This document shows, piece by piece, positions 21,659-29,199 of a stretch of DNA of 29,199 bases. The stretch spans positions 1 to 29,199 of the forward strand of contig JAHIQI010000002.1 of assembly GCA_018902755.1 (NCBI GenBank), in the 5' to 3' direction. The notes below the pieces were generated by a model. The model was not told where the DNA came from. It ran no database searches and saw nothing but the letters and a program-made list of their open reading frames with translations. Position 1 is the stretch's first letter; each line of letters begins with the position of its first letter. This DNA comes from Pseudomonadota bacterium (lineage in GTDB: Bacteria > Desulfobacterota > Desulfarculia > Desulfarculales > Desulfarculaceae). The translations under genes and the position numbers were made by a program.

Positions 21659-22709
21659 TGATTTCAAGCCCAGCTTCGCGGCCACCGGCATAGGCACCCT
21701 GCCCCACCGCGACCCCAAGGCCGCGGTGAGCGACGTGCTGTCCCGCCTGAAGGACATGCCTTACTGGCCCCAGCTGCCCCAGCTTGACCCCGGCGAGGAC
21801 ATGACCCCCCAGTACGCCCCGGCCCTGGCCCCCCTGCTCACCGCCTCCGCCGGCTCTCGCCAGGTGACTCCCTTCGGCGGCCTCAGCCGCGAGGAGGCCC
21901 TGGCCGCCTTTTACGAGCGCCTGTTCGGTGGCTCGCTGGACTCCTTCGCCCTGGAGCCCACCATGGCCGCGGGCTACTTCGCCTTCCTGGAGGCGGTGCA
22001 AGAGGCTCCGGCCGACGCCTTCGGCTGGCTCAAGGGCCACGTCACCGGCCCCATAACCATGGGCCTGGGCGTGGCCGGTTCCGACGACAAGGCCCTGCTC
22101 TACGACGACGAGGTGGCGGAGGCCATCGCCCGTGGTCTGGGCGCGGCGGCGGCGGCCCAGGCCCAGCGCCTGAGCGCCCTGGGACGCCCGGTGATGATCT
22201 TCTTCGACGAGCCCGCCCTGTCCGGCTTCGGCAGCGCCTTCACCCCCATCACCCGGGAGAGGGTGCTGGCCCTGCTGGGCGCCTCCTTCGAGGAGGCCCG
22301 CGCCCGGGCCGACATGGTCATCGGGGTGCACTGCTGCGGCAACACCGACTGGTCCCTGTTGGTGGACGCCGGGGCCGACGTGCTCAACCTGGACTCCGAG
22401 GGCTTCGGCCAACATCTGCTGCTATATCCCGAGTCGGTGCGCGCCCTGCTGGAGCGCGGCGGCGCCGTGGCCTGGGGCGCGGTGCCCACCGCCGAATACA
22501 AGGGCAACGAGACCGCCAAGGGCCTGTGGGCCTCCCTGCACGCACTTTTGAAGGCCATGGAGGAAAAGGGGCTGCCCCATGAGCTACTGGCCACCCAGGC
22601 GCTGGTCACCCCGGCCTGCGGCATGGGCACCCTCAGCGAGGACCAGTCGCGGGCCATCCTGGACCTCACCGCCCAGGTGAGCGAACTGGCCAGGGAACAC
22701 TACCTCTAG
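21651..22709 (+). CDS. Core MetE-like (short cobalamin-independent-type) methionine synthase family protein
   Basis: A 352-residue protein equivalent to the C-terminal catalytic half of MetE: TIM barrel, with zinc ligands in GVHCCGN (His227, Cys229) and TPACGMG (Cys323). MetE itself has about 750 residues, so the N-terminal folate half is absent. Short relatives of this type in anaerobes are reported to accept the methyl group from a methylated corrinoid protein. The family also includes UroD-like methyltransferases, so homocysteine as substrate is probable, not proved. The start is GTG at 21651, overlapping the efp stop by 8 nt, with GGGGAG about 10 nt upstream. A terminator follows at 22741. 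Confidence 0.88.
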   Translation: MPDDFKPSFAATGIGTLPHRDPKAAVSDVLSRLKDMPYWPQLPQLDPGEDMTPQYAPALAPLLTASAGSRQVTPFGGLSREEALAAFYERLFGGSLDSFALEPTMAAGYFAFLEAVQEAPADAFGWLKGHVTGPITMGLGVAGSDDKALLYDDEVAEAIARGLGAAAAAQAQRLSALGRPVMIFFDEPALSGFGSAFTPITRERVLALLGASFEEARARADMVIGVHCCGNTDWSLLVDAGADVLNLDSEGFGQHLLLYPESVRALLERGGAVAWGAVPTAEYKGNETAKGLWASLHALLKAMEEKGLPHELLATQALVTPACGMGTLSEDQSRAILDLTAQVSELAREHYL

Positions 22710-22740
22710 TCTTTCGCTTTTCTGTTCAGCCAACGCAAAA

Positions 22741-22774
22741 GCCGCTCCAGCCATCGGGCTGGGGCGGCTTTTTT
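22741..22774 (+). terminator. Intrinsic terminator after the MetE-like gene
   Basis: A 12-bp stem (22741-22752 with 22757-22768, one T-G pair), an ATCG loop and six T (22769-22774). AAAA at 22737-22740 lets it work weakly from the opposite side for glnS, whose stop is at 22855. Confidence 0.93.
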
Positions 22775-22854
22775 ATGGCCCGGGGCGGGGGGCCAGCGGC
22801 GGCGCGAAGACGCGTCCCGGCAGATTATGCGCCGGGGCACGGACCGCTCTCCCT

Positions 22855-24597
22855 CTAGCCCTTGTTCTTGGTCTTGCGGGCCTCGCGCTCCAGGCGGGCC
22901 GCTTCACGCTTTTGCTGGTCCAATATCTTGGCCCATGAGTCCCGGAGGGTGACGATGCGGTTGAACACCGGCGCGCCCTCGGTGGAGTCCAGCGGGTCGG
23001 CGCAGAAGAAGCCCTTGCGCTCGAACTGGTAGCGGCTGCCCGGCGCGGCCCCGGCCAGGCTGGGCTCCACCACCGCGTCCGGCATGAGCACCATGGACTC
23101 GGGGTTCAGGAACTCCTTGTAGTCGCGGTCCTTGAAGGCTCCCGGATTGGCCACGCTGAACAAACGGTCGTAGAGGCGCACCGGGGCCTTCAGGCCGTGG
23201 CGGGCCGAGACCCAGTGCAGGGTGCCCTTTACCTTACGGTCGTCCGGGGCCCAGCCGCCCCTGGTCTCGGGGTCGTAGGTGCAGCGCAGCTCCACGATCT
23301 CGCCTTGGTCGTCTTTGACCACCTCCCGGCAGGTGACCAGGTAGGCCCAGCGCAGGCGCACCTCCTGGCCGGGGGCCATGCGCCAGAACTTCTTGGGCGG
23401 GTCCTCCATGAAGTCTTCCCGCTCTATGTACAACTCGCGGCAGAAGGGCACGTCGCGGTAGCCCATGGCCGGGGGGTTGTCCGGGAAGTAAGGGGCCTCG
23501 AACTTCTCTTCCATCTCCTCGGGGTAGTTGGTGATCACCACCTTGATGGGGTCCAGCACGCCCATCACCCGGGGGGCCTTTTCGTTCAGATCGTCGCGCA
23601 CCGCCTTTTCCAGCCAGTACATGTCGATCCAGGATTCCTTTTTGCCCACCCCGATGCGCTCGCAGAACAGGCGCACCGACTCTGGGGTGAAGCCCCGGCG
23701 GCGCATGCCCCGGATGGTGAGCATGCGCGGGTCGTCCCAACCGTCCACGTAGCCGCCCTTGACCAACTCCAGCAGCTTGCGCTTGCTCATCACCGCGAAC
23801 TCCAGGTTGAGCCGGGCGAACTCTATCTGCTGAGGATGGTAGATGGCCAGCTGGTCCAGGACCCAGTCGTAGAGCACCCGGTTGTCCTCGAACTCCAGGG
23901 TGCAGATGGAGTGGGTGATGCCCTCGATGGAGTCGGAGATGCAGTGGGTGAAGTCGTACATGGGATAGATGCACCACTTGTCCCCGGTGCGGTGATGCAC
24001 CGCCCGGCGGATGCGGTACAGGGTGGGGTCGCGCATCACCAGGTTGGGGTGGGCCATGTCTATCTTGGCCCGAAGCACCCGGGAGCCGTCTGGGAACTCG
24101 CCCGCCTTCATGCGCTTGAACAGGTCTAGGTTCTCTTCCACGCTACGGCCGCGGTAGGGGCTGTCCTTGCCCGGCTCGGTCAGGGTGCCCCGGTGGGCCC
24201 GGATCTCCTCGGCGCTCAGGTCGTCAACATAGGCCTTGCCGCCCTCGATGAGCTTCAGGGCGAACTCGTAGAGTTGGTCAAAGTAGTTGGAGGCGTAGTA
24301 GAGATGCTCCCCCCAGTCGAAGCCAAGCCAGCTCACATCCTCGATGATGGAGTCCAGGTACTCCTGCTCCTCCTTGGTCGGGTTGGTGTCGTCGAAGCGC
24401 AGGTGGCAGACTCCGCCGTAATCGGCGGCCAGCCCGAAGTTCAGGCAGATGCTCTTGGCGTGGCCGATGTGCAGATAACCGTTGGGCTCGGGGGGAAAGC
24501 GGGTCTCCACCTTGCCGCCGAAGCGTCCGTTGCGGTTGTGTTCATCGATGATGTTGCGAATGAAATTAGAAGGAGAGGCGCTCTCACCCGTGGCCAT
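22855..24597 (-). CDS. glnS: Glutaminyl-tRNA synthetase
   Basis: A class I synthetase of 580 aa charging tRNA-Gln directly with glutamine. Signatures are PPEPNGYLHIGHAKS (residues 35-49, HIGH motif) and MSKRK at 270-274 (KMSKS equivalent). CHLRFDDTNPTKEEQEYLDSI, YDFTHCISDSIEGITHSICTLEF and the C-terminal anticodon-binding beta-barrels are also present. It is slightly longer than the E. coli enzyme because of a basic tail (QQKREAARLEREARKTKNKG). The ATG at 24597 has GGGAG about 9 nt upstream. It stands alone on the minus strand. The upstream gap 24598-24757 shows no clear promoter. A bacterium with GlnRS may not need GatCAB for glutamine. Confidence 0.98.
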   Translation of the reverse strand: MATGESASPSNFIRNIIDEHNRNGRFGGKVETRFPPEPNGYLHIGHAKSICLNFGLAADYGGVCHLRFDDTNPTKEEQEYLDSIIEDVSWLGFDWGEHLYYASNYFDQLYEFALKLIEGGKAYVDDLSAEEIRAHRGTLTEPGKDSPYRGRSVEENLDLFKRMKAGEFPDGSRVLRAKIDMAHPNLVMRDPTLYRIRRAVHHRTGDKWCIYPMYDFTHCISDSIEGITHSICTLEFEDNRVLYDWVLDQLAIYHPQQIEFARLNLEFAVMSKRKLLELVKGGYVDGWDDPRMLTIRGMRRRGFTPESVRLFCERIGVGKKESWIDMYWLEKAVRDDLNEKAPRVMGVLDPIKVVITNYPEEMEEKFEAPYFPDNPPAMGYRDVPFCRELYIEREDFMEDPPKKFWRMAPGQEVRLRWAYLVTCREVVKDDQGEIVELRCTYDPETRGGWAPDDRKVKGTLHWVSARHGLKAPVRLYDRLFSVANPGAFKDRDYKEFLNPESMVLMPDAVVEPSLAGAAPGSRYQFERKGFFCADPLDSTEGAPVFNRIVTLRDSWAKILDQQKREAARLEREARKTKNKG

Positions 24598-24742
24598 TTT
24601 GGGGGCTCCCTTCGAAAGGACGAATTAAGTTGGGCGGCGTATTTAGCTACACCTGCCACGGCGACATTTGTAGCATGCCGGTGAATAAATCTCCACTGAC
24701 AGTGCTCGAACGATTTTTGCTTGTTGGGGTAGAGGTTGATCC

Positions 24743-24760
24743 TAGGCCTGGGGAGGCCTA
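24743..24760. other. Hairpin overlapping the end of the HigA-like gene
   Basis: TAGGCCT (24743-24749), a GGGG loop, and AGGCCTA (24754-24760) form a perfect 7-bp stem that reaches into the stop codon region of the minus-strand gene. No T-run follows, so termination is uncertain. Confidence 0.4.
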
Positions 24761-24997
24761 TTGGTCGTAGCGCAATTGCAGGCGCATCCAGAAATCAACC
24801 GGCTGGCCGTAATGCTGGGCCAGCTTGTGGGCCAAGGCCCGGCTGATGGGGGATTCGCCGTTCACCACTCTCTGGACCATGCCCTGGGGCACCTTCATCT
24901 GGCGGGCCAGACGGCTTATGGTCTCCCTCTGGGGCAGCAGGAACTGGTCCATCAGAACCTGACCGGGATGCAGGGGGGCGGCATCTTGTTCGTACAT
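24758..24997 (-). CDS. HigA/VapI-type XRE-family antitoxin-like regulator, apparently solitary
   Basis: A 79-residue helix-turn-helix protein. LHPGQVLMDQFLLP is the HigA/VapI opening (hPGe.l...l), followed by the HTH RETISRLARQMKVPQGMVQRVVNGESPISRALAHKLAQHYGQPVDFWMRLQLRYD, with the family's FWm.lQ..yD end. HigA antitoxins neutralise HigB mRNA interferases and repress their own promoter. Here no HigB-like gene precedes or follows: the upstream 127 bp contain only a promoter and the next gene is an aldolase. It may be an orphan antitoxin or a stand-alone repressor. GGAG lies upstream of the ATG. Confidence 0.88.
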   Translation of the reverse strand: MYEQDAAPLHPGQVLMDQFLLPQRETISRLARQMKVPQGMVQRVVNGESPISRALAHKLAQHYGQPVDFWMRLQLRYDQ

Positions 24998-25054
24998 GGC
25001 CTTTTACTCCTCGTACACTTAAAAGATACCAAATATGGGACCTAATGTACAAGG

Positions 25055-25089
25055 CAATACTATATATTGTATTTATCTTGCTTTTTCAA
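25055..25089 (-). promoter_or_regulatory. Promoter and possible operator of the HigA-like gene
   Basis: On the minus strand TTGAAA (25089-25084), exactly 17 nt, TATATA (25066-25061). The -10 lies inside an inverted repeat with arms CAATA (25055-25059) and TATTG (25065-25069), a plausible site for autorepression. The segment 25021-25085 is strikingly AT-rich for this genome. The leader would be about 55 nt. Confidence 0.6.
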
Positions 25090-25124
25090 GGCCTTGCCCG
25101 GTGCATCCCCGGCGGGCGATCGAT

Positions 25125-25766
25125 CTATTGCTTGCCGTAGGTCTTAAACTTGGCCAGCACCTCCTTCATCTGCTTGGCGCTGAGGATCTTGGGCTCACCC
25201 ACCGTCTTGGCCTGGTAGTAGACCCGGGCCGCGAACTCGATCTCCTCGGCCACGGCAAAGGCCCGAGCCAGGGTGTTACCCACCGCCACCAGGCCGTGGT
25301 TGGCCAAGAGAGCGGCGTTGTAGCCTCTCATGGCCCCCGCCACCGCTTGGGCCAGTTCCGGGGTGCCGTAGGTGTGGTAGGGCGCCAGGGGAACCTTGGC
25401 CCCGGCGAATCCCACCAGGTAGTGGGCCGGGGGCAACTCCCAGTTCAGGCAGGCCAGGGTGGTGGCGTAGGGCGAGTGGGTGTGCACCACCGCGTTGATA
25501 TCCGGCCGGTCGGCGTACAGGGCCAGATGAAAGCCCAACTCGCTGGAGGGGCGACCCGGGCCGTCCACCAGCTTGCCCTCCAGGTCCACCAGCACCACTT
25601 GGCCGGGGGTTATCTCGAAATAATCCACCCCGCTGGGAGTGATGGCCACCAGCCCCTGCTTCCGGTCGAGCAGGCTGAGGTTGCCGCCGGAGCCGGTGGT
25701 CAAGCCGCCGGTCACCAGCTTTTGCCCGAACTCCACCACCAGCTTTCTTTGCTTGAGCATGCGCAT
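25125..25766 (-). CDS. Class II aldolase (L-fuculose-phosphate aldolase-like)
   Basis: A 213-residue zinc aldolase of the FucA/AraD/adducin family. It has TTGSGGNLS and ITPSGVDY for phosphate binding, catalytic Glu76 in PSSELGFH, zinc ligands His95 and His97 in VHTHSPYAT, and His157 in ANHGLVAVG. FucA splits L-fuculose 1-phosphate into dihydroxyacetone phosphate and lactaldehyde. Related enzymes act on ribulose phosphates, methylthioribulose phosphate or 5-deoxyribulose phosphate, so the substrate is open. No sugar kinase or isomerase gene lies nearby, which argues for a salvage-type role. GGAG lies 8 nt before the ATG at 25766. It is divergent from the VanX-like gene. Confidence 0.92.
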   Translation of the reverse strand: MRMLKQRKLVVEFGQKLVTGGLTTGSGGNLSLLDRKQGLVAITPSGVDYFEITPGQVVLVDLEGKLVDGPGRPSSELGFHLALYADRPDINAVVHTHSPYATTLACLNWELPPAHYLVGFAGAKVPLAPYHTYGTPELAQAVAGAMRGYNAALLANHGLVAVGNTLARAFAVAEEIEFAARVYYQAKTVGEPKILSAKQMKEVLAKFKTYGKQ

Positions 25767-25893
25767 GAAACCAACTCCTTGAGCTATGCGCCCACTATAT
25801 CACGCTCCGCCTAATTTCCTCCGGCATGGCTCTGTCGGGGCAAGGCCGATTTTGCTACAGTACCTCCATCATCACGCAAACAGGAGATCGGTC

Positions 25894-26670
25894 TTGGCTC
25901 GCGCGCTGAAAATCTCGCTCCTTGTCTTCCTGGCCCTGGCCCTGCTCCCGGCCCTGCCCTCGCTTGGCCTGGCCGAAGACGCCGCCACCCGCCCGGCGGA
26001 CATTATAGACGCGGCCCAGGTGGCGCCGGGCCTGGTGGTGGAGGCCCGCTACTTTGGCGAGCACAACTTCCTGGGGCGGCCGGTCAAGGGCTACCAGGCC
26101 CCCCTGTGCCTGCTGACGCGCCGGGCCGCCCTGGCCCTGGCCAAAGTGCAGGCCGAGTTGAAACCCCTGGGCCTGGGGCTCAAGGTCTACGACTGTTACC
26201 GCCCCCGGCGAGCGGTGGCCGACTTCGTGGCCTGGGCCAAGGCCCTGGACGACCGGGCCACCCAGGCCGAGTTCTACTCCACGGTGGACAAGAAGGACCT
26301 CTTCGCCAAGGGCTACATCGCCGAGCGCTCCAGCCACAGCAGGGGCAGCACCGTGGACCTGACCATCATCCCCTTGCCCGCCCCTGCCCAGGAGACTTAC
26401 CAGCCGGGCAATAACCTCAGGCCCTGCTACCTGCCCGCGGCCCGGCGTTTCGGGGACAACGGCCTGGACATGGGCACCGGCTTCGACTGCTTCCATCCCC
26501 TTTCCCACACCGCCAACCCGGCGGTGGGTGCCCAGCAGCGGGCCAACCGCCTGCTGCTGTTGTCGCTCATGACCAGGCAGGGCTTCAAGAACTACGACCT
26601 GGAGTGGTGGCACTACACCTTGGAGGGCGAACCCTACCCGGATACCTATTTCGATTTTCCGGTGCGCTGA
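25894..26670 (+). CDS. Secreted D-alanyl-D-alanine dipeptidase (VanX/DdpX family)
   Basis: A zinc dipeptidase of 258 aa including a signal peptide (residues 1-27, cleavage near GLA-ED), so probably periplasmic. VanX-family features are YDCYRPRRA with the conserved Arg, zinc ligands His148 and Asp155 in SSHSRGSTVDLTI, catalytic Glu237 and zinc ligand His240 in DLEWWHYTL. It hydrolyses D-Ala-D-Ala; in Gram-negatives this is thought to recycle or scavenge peptidoglycan dipeptide rather than give vancomycin resistance, and no vanHA genes are here. The start is TTG at 25894, supported by GGAG 7 nt upstream. Starting further upstream (25786) would bury the signal peptide. Confidence 0.92.
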   Translation: MARALKISLLVFLALALLPALPSLGLAEDAATRPADIIDAAQVAPGLVVEARYFGEHNFLGRPVKGYQAPLCLLTRRAALALAKVQAELKPLGLGLKVYDCYRPRRAVADFVAWAKALDDRATQAEFYSTVDKKDLFAKGYIAERSSHSRGSTVDLTIIPLPAPAQETYQPGNNLRPCYLPAARRFGDNGLDMGTGFDCFHPLSHTANPAVGAQQRANRLLLLSLMTRQGFKNYDLEWWHYTLEGEPYPDTYFDFPVR

Positions 26671-26829
26671 TCCGTAACCATGCCGGGCTGACTTTTTCCC
26701 AGGCAAGCGGCGGGAAATTTTGTCAAAACCCCTTTTTCGGCCCCCAGGGTCGTGCTAGCTTAAATAAAGATGAGCCCGGGCATCCAGGAAGGAGGCCTCG
26801 CACCGTCCGCACCAAAGGAGACCGTCTTG

Positions 26830-27519
26830 ATGAACAAGGCCCACACACCCCGCAAAGTGGCTTCCGGCGTATTCATGGTGGGAGGACCGGACCTCACCGA
26901 CCCACGGGACTGCCTTTGTTACCTGGTGGACGGCCCCCGGGCCCGGGTGCTCATCGACTGCGGGGCCGGGCCCAGCGCCGAGGCCATCCTGGATCTTGCG
27001 GTCAGGGCCGCGGGCAAGCCGCCCACCCACCTGCTGCTGACCCATGCCCATATAGACCACGCCGGGGCCGCGGCGGAGATCAAGCGCCGCACCGGCTGCC
27101 GGGTGCTCATCCACGCCGGTGACGCCCAGGTATTGGCCACCGGCGATGTGAAGCGCTCCGCGGCCGACTGGTACGGCCTGGCCCTGGAGCTCCTGGAAGC
27201 GGACGAGGTGTTGGCGGGCGACGGGTCCATCGCACTATCCGATGAGGAAGAGCTGACCATCCTCCACACCCCCGGCCACACTCCCGGCTCGGTGGCCGCC
27301 TGGTGCCTGGCCGGCGGCCAGAAGGTGCTGTTCGGCCAGGACGTGCACGGGCCTTTCGCCCCGGCCTTCGGCTCGGACATTGCAAAGTGGCGCGAATCCA
27401 TGCAGCGCTTGCTGGAGTTGGAGGCGGACGTGTTGGCAGAGGGGCACTTCGGGGTCTTCCGCCCGGCCGACGAGGTGAAGACCTTCATCGAAGAGCAGTT
27501 GGCCTCCCACCAGGACTGA
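26830..27519 (+). CDS. Metallo-beta-lactamase-fold hydrolase
   Basis: A cytoplasmic MBL-fold enzyme of 229 aa. It has the metal motif THAHIDHAGAA (HxHxDH), the strand before it LIDCGAGPS, the second metal region ILHTPGHTPGSVAAW, LFGQDVHG supplying the bridging Asp, and a final EGHFG histidine. This is the glyoxalase II-like hydrolase pattern, but without the glyoxalase II C-terminal domain, so the substrate is unknown. The ATG at 26830 has AAGGAG 9 nt upstream. A longer in-frame start at 26770 lacks a ribosome-binding site. The upstream gap 26671-26829 shows no strong promoter. Confidence 0.9.
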   Translation: MNKAHTPRKVASGVFMVGGPDLTDPRDCLCYLVDGPRARVLIDCGAGPSAEAILDLAVRAAGKPPTHLLLTHAHIDHAGAAAEIKRRTGCRVLIHAGDAQVLATGDVKRSAADWYGLALELLEADEVLAGDGSIALSDEEELTILHTPGHTPGSVAAWCLAGGQKVLFGQDVHGPFAPAFGSDIAKWRESMQRLLELEADVLAEGHFGVFRPADEVKTFIEEQLASHQD

Positions 27520-27542
27520 CCCAGCCCAGGCGGGCTGGCGCT

Positions 27543-27746
27543 TTAATCCGGCAGCAGGTAGGCGAAATGCAGAATCAGGAAACACTCGACCACTAGGAAG
27601 AGCAGCACCAGGGCCAGGGTGACCAGCCACACCCGGCGGCGGGTCAAAAGAATCCGGCGCAGCCACAGGAAAAGCAGCCCGCCGAAGGCCAAGGCCCCGC
27701 CCACGGGTATGAGGGCGAACCACATCAGCCAATCAAGAAGTTCCAC
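27543..27746 (-). CDS. Small two-helix membrane protein, unknown
   Basis: A predicted 67-residue membrane protein with two transmembrane helices: WLMWFALIPVGGALAFGGLLFLW, a basic loop LRRILLTRRRVW, and LVTLALVLLFLVVECFLILHFAYLL. The positive loop should face the cytoplasm. No family is recognised. GTG at 27746 is preferred because GGGGGA lies just upstream; an in-frame GTG at 27773 would add nine residues. It lies about 60 bp downstream of recR on the same strand and may be the last gene of the dnaX-ybaB-recR operon. Confidence 0.7.
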   Translation of the reverse strand: MELLDWLMWFALIPVGGALAFGGLLFLWLRRILLTRRRVWLVTLALVLLFLVVECFLILHFAYLLPD

Positions 27747-27807
27747 ATTTCCCCCGACAAAAAAAGCGGGCACGCTCCAGGATCGCCGACCGTCCGGGCC
27801 ATGCCCT

Positions 27808-28401
27808 CTACTTCAGTTTGCTGCGCGATGCCAAGGAACGGCTCAGGGTGAGCCCGTCCATGTATTTTAGGTCACCGCCTACGGGCATGCCGTAGCCCAG
27901 GCGGGTTATGGCCGCCGCGCAGCCCTCCAGGGAACGGGCCACCAGGTCGGCGGTGGCCTCGCCCTCCACGGTGGGGTTGGTGGCGATGATCACCTCACGC
28001 ACCCCGCCCTGCTTCACCCGGCGCACCAACTCCCGCAGGCGCAGTGCCTCCGGCCCCACCCCGTCCAGGGGAGACAGGGCGCCGGAGAGTACATGGTAGC
28101 GCCCCTTGTAAGCGCCCGCCGCCTCCATGGCGGTGAGGTCCGCCGGGGTCTCCACCACGCAGATGCTGGCCGCGTCACGACCCGGGTCAGCGCAGATGGG
28201 GCAAGGGTCGCGCTCGGTGAGGTTGAAGCACACCCCGCAACTCTTCACCGCCCCCACCCCGGCCACGGCCCTGGCCAGGGCCTGCACCTCCGCCGCCGGA
28301 GCCCGTACCAAGAACAGGGCCAGGCGCTCGGCGGTCTTGGAGCCGATGCCGGGCAGGCGGCTCAGGGCCGCCATGAGGTTTTCCACCGCCTTGGGGTACA
28401 T
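27808..28401 (-). CDS. recR: Recombination protein RecR
   Basis: RecR works with RecO (and RecF) to load RecA on gapped DNA. The 197 residues contain every expected part: the N-terminal helix-hairpin-helix LSRLPGIGSKTAERLALFL, the zinc finger CGVCFNLTERDPCPIC (four Cys), the Toprim domain ICVVETPADLTAMEAAGAYKGRYHVLSGALSPLDGVGP, and the C-terminal Walker B-like ITRLGYGMPVGGDLKYMDGLTLSRSL. The ATG at 28401 lies 4 nt after the ybaB stop, so the two are translated from one message although the ribosome-binding site is weak. Confidence 0.98.
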   Translation of the reverse strand: MYPKAVENLMAALSRLPGIGSKTAERLALFLVRAPAAEVQALARAVAGVGAVKSCGVCFNLTERDPCPICADPGRDAASICVVETPADLTAMEAAGAYKGRYHVLSGALSPLDGVGPEALRLRELVRRVKQGGVREVIIATNPTVEGEATADLVARSLEGCAAAITRLGYGMPVGGDLKYMDGLTLSRSLASRSKLK

Positions 28402-28405
28402 GCTG

Positions 28406-28726
28406 TTAAGTCAGGCCGGGGATATTCATGCCGCCGGTGAGCTTGCTCATCTCCTGCTGGGTCATCTCCTGGGCCCGGCGCTGGGCCTCGCCCACCGCGG
28501 CCACCACCAGGTCGCAGAGCATTTCCACGTCCTGGGGGTCCACCACCTCGGGGTCCAGCTTGAGGCGCAGCAACTCGCCCTTGCCGTTGACCACGGCCTC
28601 CACCATGCCGCCGCCGGACGACGCGTTGACTTCGCGCGCCTCCAGCTCCTGCTGCACCTTGAGCATCTGCTCCTGCATCTTCTGAGCCTGTTTCATCAGG
28701 CTGCCCATGCCGCCTCGGGGGATCAT
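28406..28726 (-). CDS. ybaB: YbaB/EbfC nucleoid-associated protein
   Basis: A 106-residue DNA-binding dimer of the YbaB/EbfC family. MGSLMKQAQKMQEQMLKVQQELEAREV forms the long N-terminal helix, followed by the AVVNGKGELLRLKLDPEVVDPQDVEMLCDLVVAAVGEAQRRAQEM core and a Met/Gly tail. The start at 28726 shares a base with the dnaX stop (TGATG) and matches family N-termini; the longer open frame upstream belongs to dnaX in another frame. The dnaX-ybaB-recR order is conserved in most bacteria. Confidence 0.97.
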   Translation of the reverse strand: MIPRGGMGSLMKQAQKMQEQMLKVQQELEAREVNASSGGGMVEAVVNGKGELLRLKLDPEVVDPQDVEMLCDLVVAAVGEAQRRAQEMTQQEMSKLTGGMNIPGLT

Positions 28727-29199
28727 CAATCTTGCTCCGTGGAAAAAGGGTTGGGTTTGTCGTTGGGGTCGGCCGGATTCAGGGCCACCACTTCGGCCTC
28801 GAACACCTCGGCCGCCTGGCGCACCACCGGGTGCTCGGCCAGCTCGGCGGCGGCCGCCGCCCGCGCCGCGGCCAGGGCCTGGTGGTCCGGGGCCTGCACT
28901 GCCTCGGTGGAGGCGCTCAGGCGCACCTTGGGGCCGCCGTCCCACAGCTCGGAGGCCATGCGGTTCAGCCGCTGCTGATTCTTTTCCGTGGCGTAGCTGG
29001 TGGCGATGGCTCCCGGAGGCAGGACGACCCTGAGCAGGCCATCCTCCAGCGCCGCCGTGGCCCGCCCCAGATAGGAGGCCAGGGCTGGCTGGTTCTGTTC
29101 GGCGTAGCGCACCAGTTCCTTGAGCATGCCCTCGGCGTCGCCCGGCTTGCCCGCCGGGGCCGCCTTGGCCGCCGGCGCCGCCGTGTAACCGGCCATGAA
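28726..29199 (-). CDS. dnaX: DNA polymerase III gamma/tau subunit, C-terminal part (truncated by window)
   Basis: The final 156 or so residues of DnaX. The frame is open to the window edge, so the ATPase domains lie outside. Visible is an Ala/Pro-rich linker, then a folded domain (MLKELVRYAEQNQPALASYLGRATAALEDGLLRVVLPPGAIATSYATEKNQQRLNRMASELWDGGPKVRLS) and an Ala-rich helix ending in NPADPNDKPNPFSTEQD. Identification rests on this C-terminal domain style and on its place directly before ybaB and recR. An ATG at 29196 is probably internal, not the true start. Confidence 0.87.
   Translation of the reverse strand, partial: FMAGYTAAPAAKAAPAGKPGDAEGMLKELVRYAEQNQPALASYLGRATAALEDGLLRVVLPPGAIATSYATEKNQQRLNRMASELWDGGPKVRLSASTEAVQAPDHQALAAARAAAAAELAEHPVVRQAAEVFEAEVVALNPADPNDKPNPFSTEQD

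Noticed and set aside
7371..25836. Repeated 12-mer GGCATGGCTCTG (7368 and 25823)
   Set aside because: Two copies of a 12-mer are expected by chance in a window of this size, and the flanks differ.
25894..26670. VanX-type gene as evidence of vancomycin resistance
   Set aside because: There is no vanH or vanA ligase nearby, and Gram-negative bacteria carry such dipeptidases for D-Ala-D-Ala turnover.
1..29199. CRISPR array, rRNA genes, riboswitch or replication origin
   Set aside because: Reading through the window I found no regularly spaced repeats, no rRNA sequence, no riboswitch core and no DnaA-box cluster.

Overview
The window looks like chromosomal DNA of a high-GC, largely anaerobic Desulfobacterota-type bacterium (Desulfarculus-like is my best guess). 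Grounds are the GC-rich coding bias, a dnaX-ybaB-recR operon, an FmdE-family protein beside a molybdopterin-binding protein, a PEP-CTERM surface protein, a short MetE-like methionine synthase and a rhodanese/ferritin-like fusion. The assignment is inference; no rRNA gene is present. About 35 protein genes, one tRNA, three good intrinsic terminators and several promoter or operator elements can be supported.

Layout. Positions 1-1000 are AT-rich and unlike the rest: the first codons of a probable ISL3-like transposase, then an unknown 234-residue protein with its own promoter and a palindromic operator. This segment abuts the 3' end of tRNA-Ala(CGC), the usual position of an integrated island. 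From 1477 to 3499 runs hisB, an unknown lipoprotein gene and hisA, followed by a VTT-family membrane protein, a small Cys4 protein on the other strand, and a three-gene run of SAM methyltransferase, FmdE-like protein and molybdopterin-binding protein. A PEP-CTERM protein with the hallmarks of a Cys-Gln thioester domain follows (7418-8176) and ends in a strong terminator.

Positions 8250-11327 are on the minus strand: rhodanese/ferritin-like fusion, fatty acid hydroxylase superfamily protein, coiled-coil lipoprotein, DUF1328-type membrane peptide and NifU-like scaffold, with a Fur-like box between the last two. Positions 11487-18161 form an RND efflux locus: sigma-54 type promoter, sigma-70 type promoter inside a 31-bp palindrome, TetR repressor, NodT-type outer membrane factor, periplasmic adaptor and inner membrane pump. 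The adaptor gene carries a one-base frameshift.

Positions 18174-19448 encode a radical SAM protein on the minus strand. It is divergent from a tightly packed run (19562-22709) of GGR-type flavoprotein, ftsB-like gene, elongation factor P and short MetE. glnS, a solitary HigA-like regulator and a class II aldolase follow on the minus strand. A secreted VanX-type dipeptidase and a metallo-beta-lactamase-fold hydrolase are on the plus strand. The window closes with a small membrane protein, recR, ybaB and the C-terminal end of dnaX on the minus strand.

Several genes (hisA, the hydroxylase, the NifU-like gene, the VanX-like gene) appear to use TTG starts supported by Shine-Dalgarno sequence or by family N-termini, so automatic start calls in this genome deserve caution.
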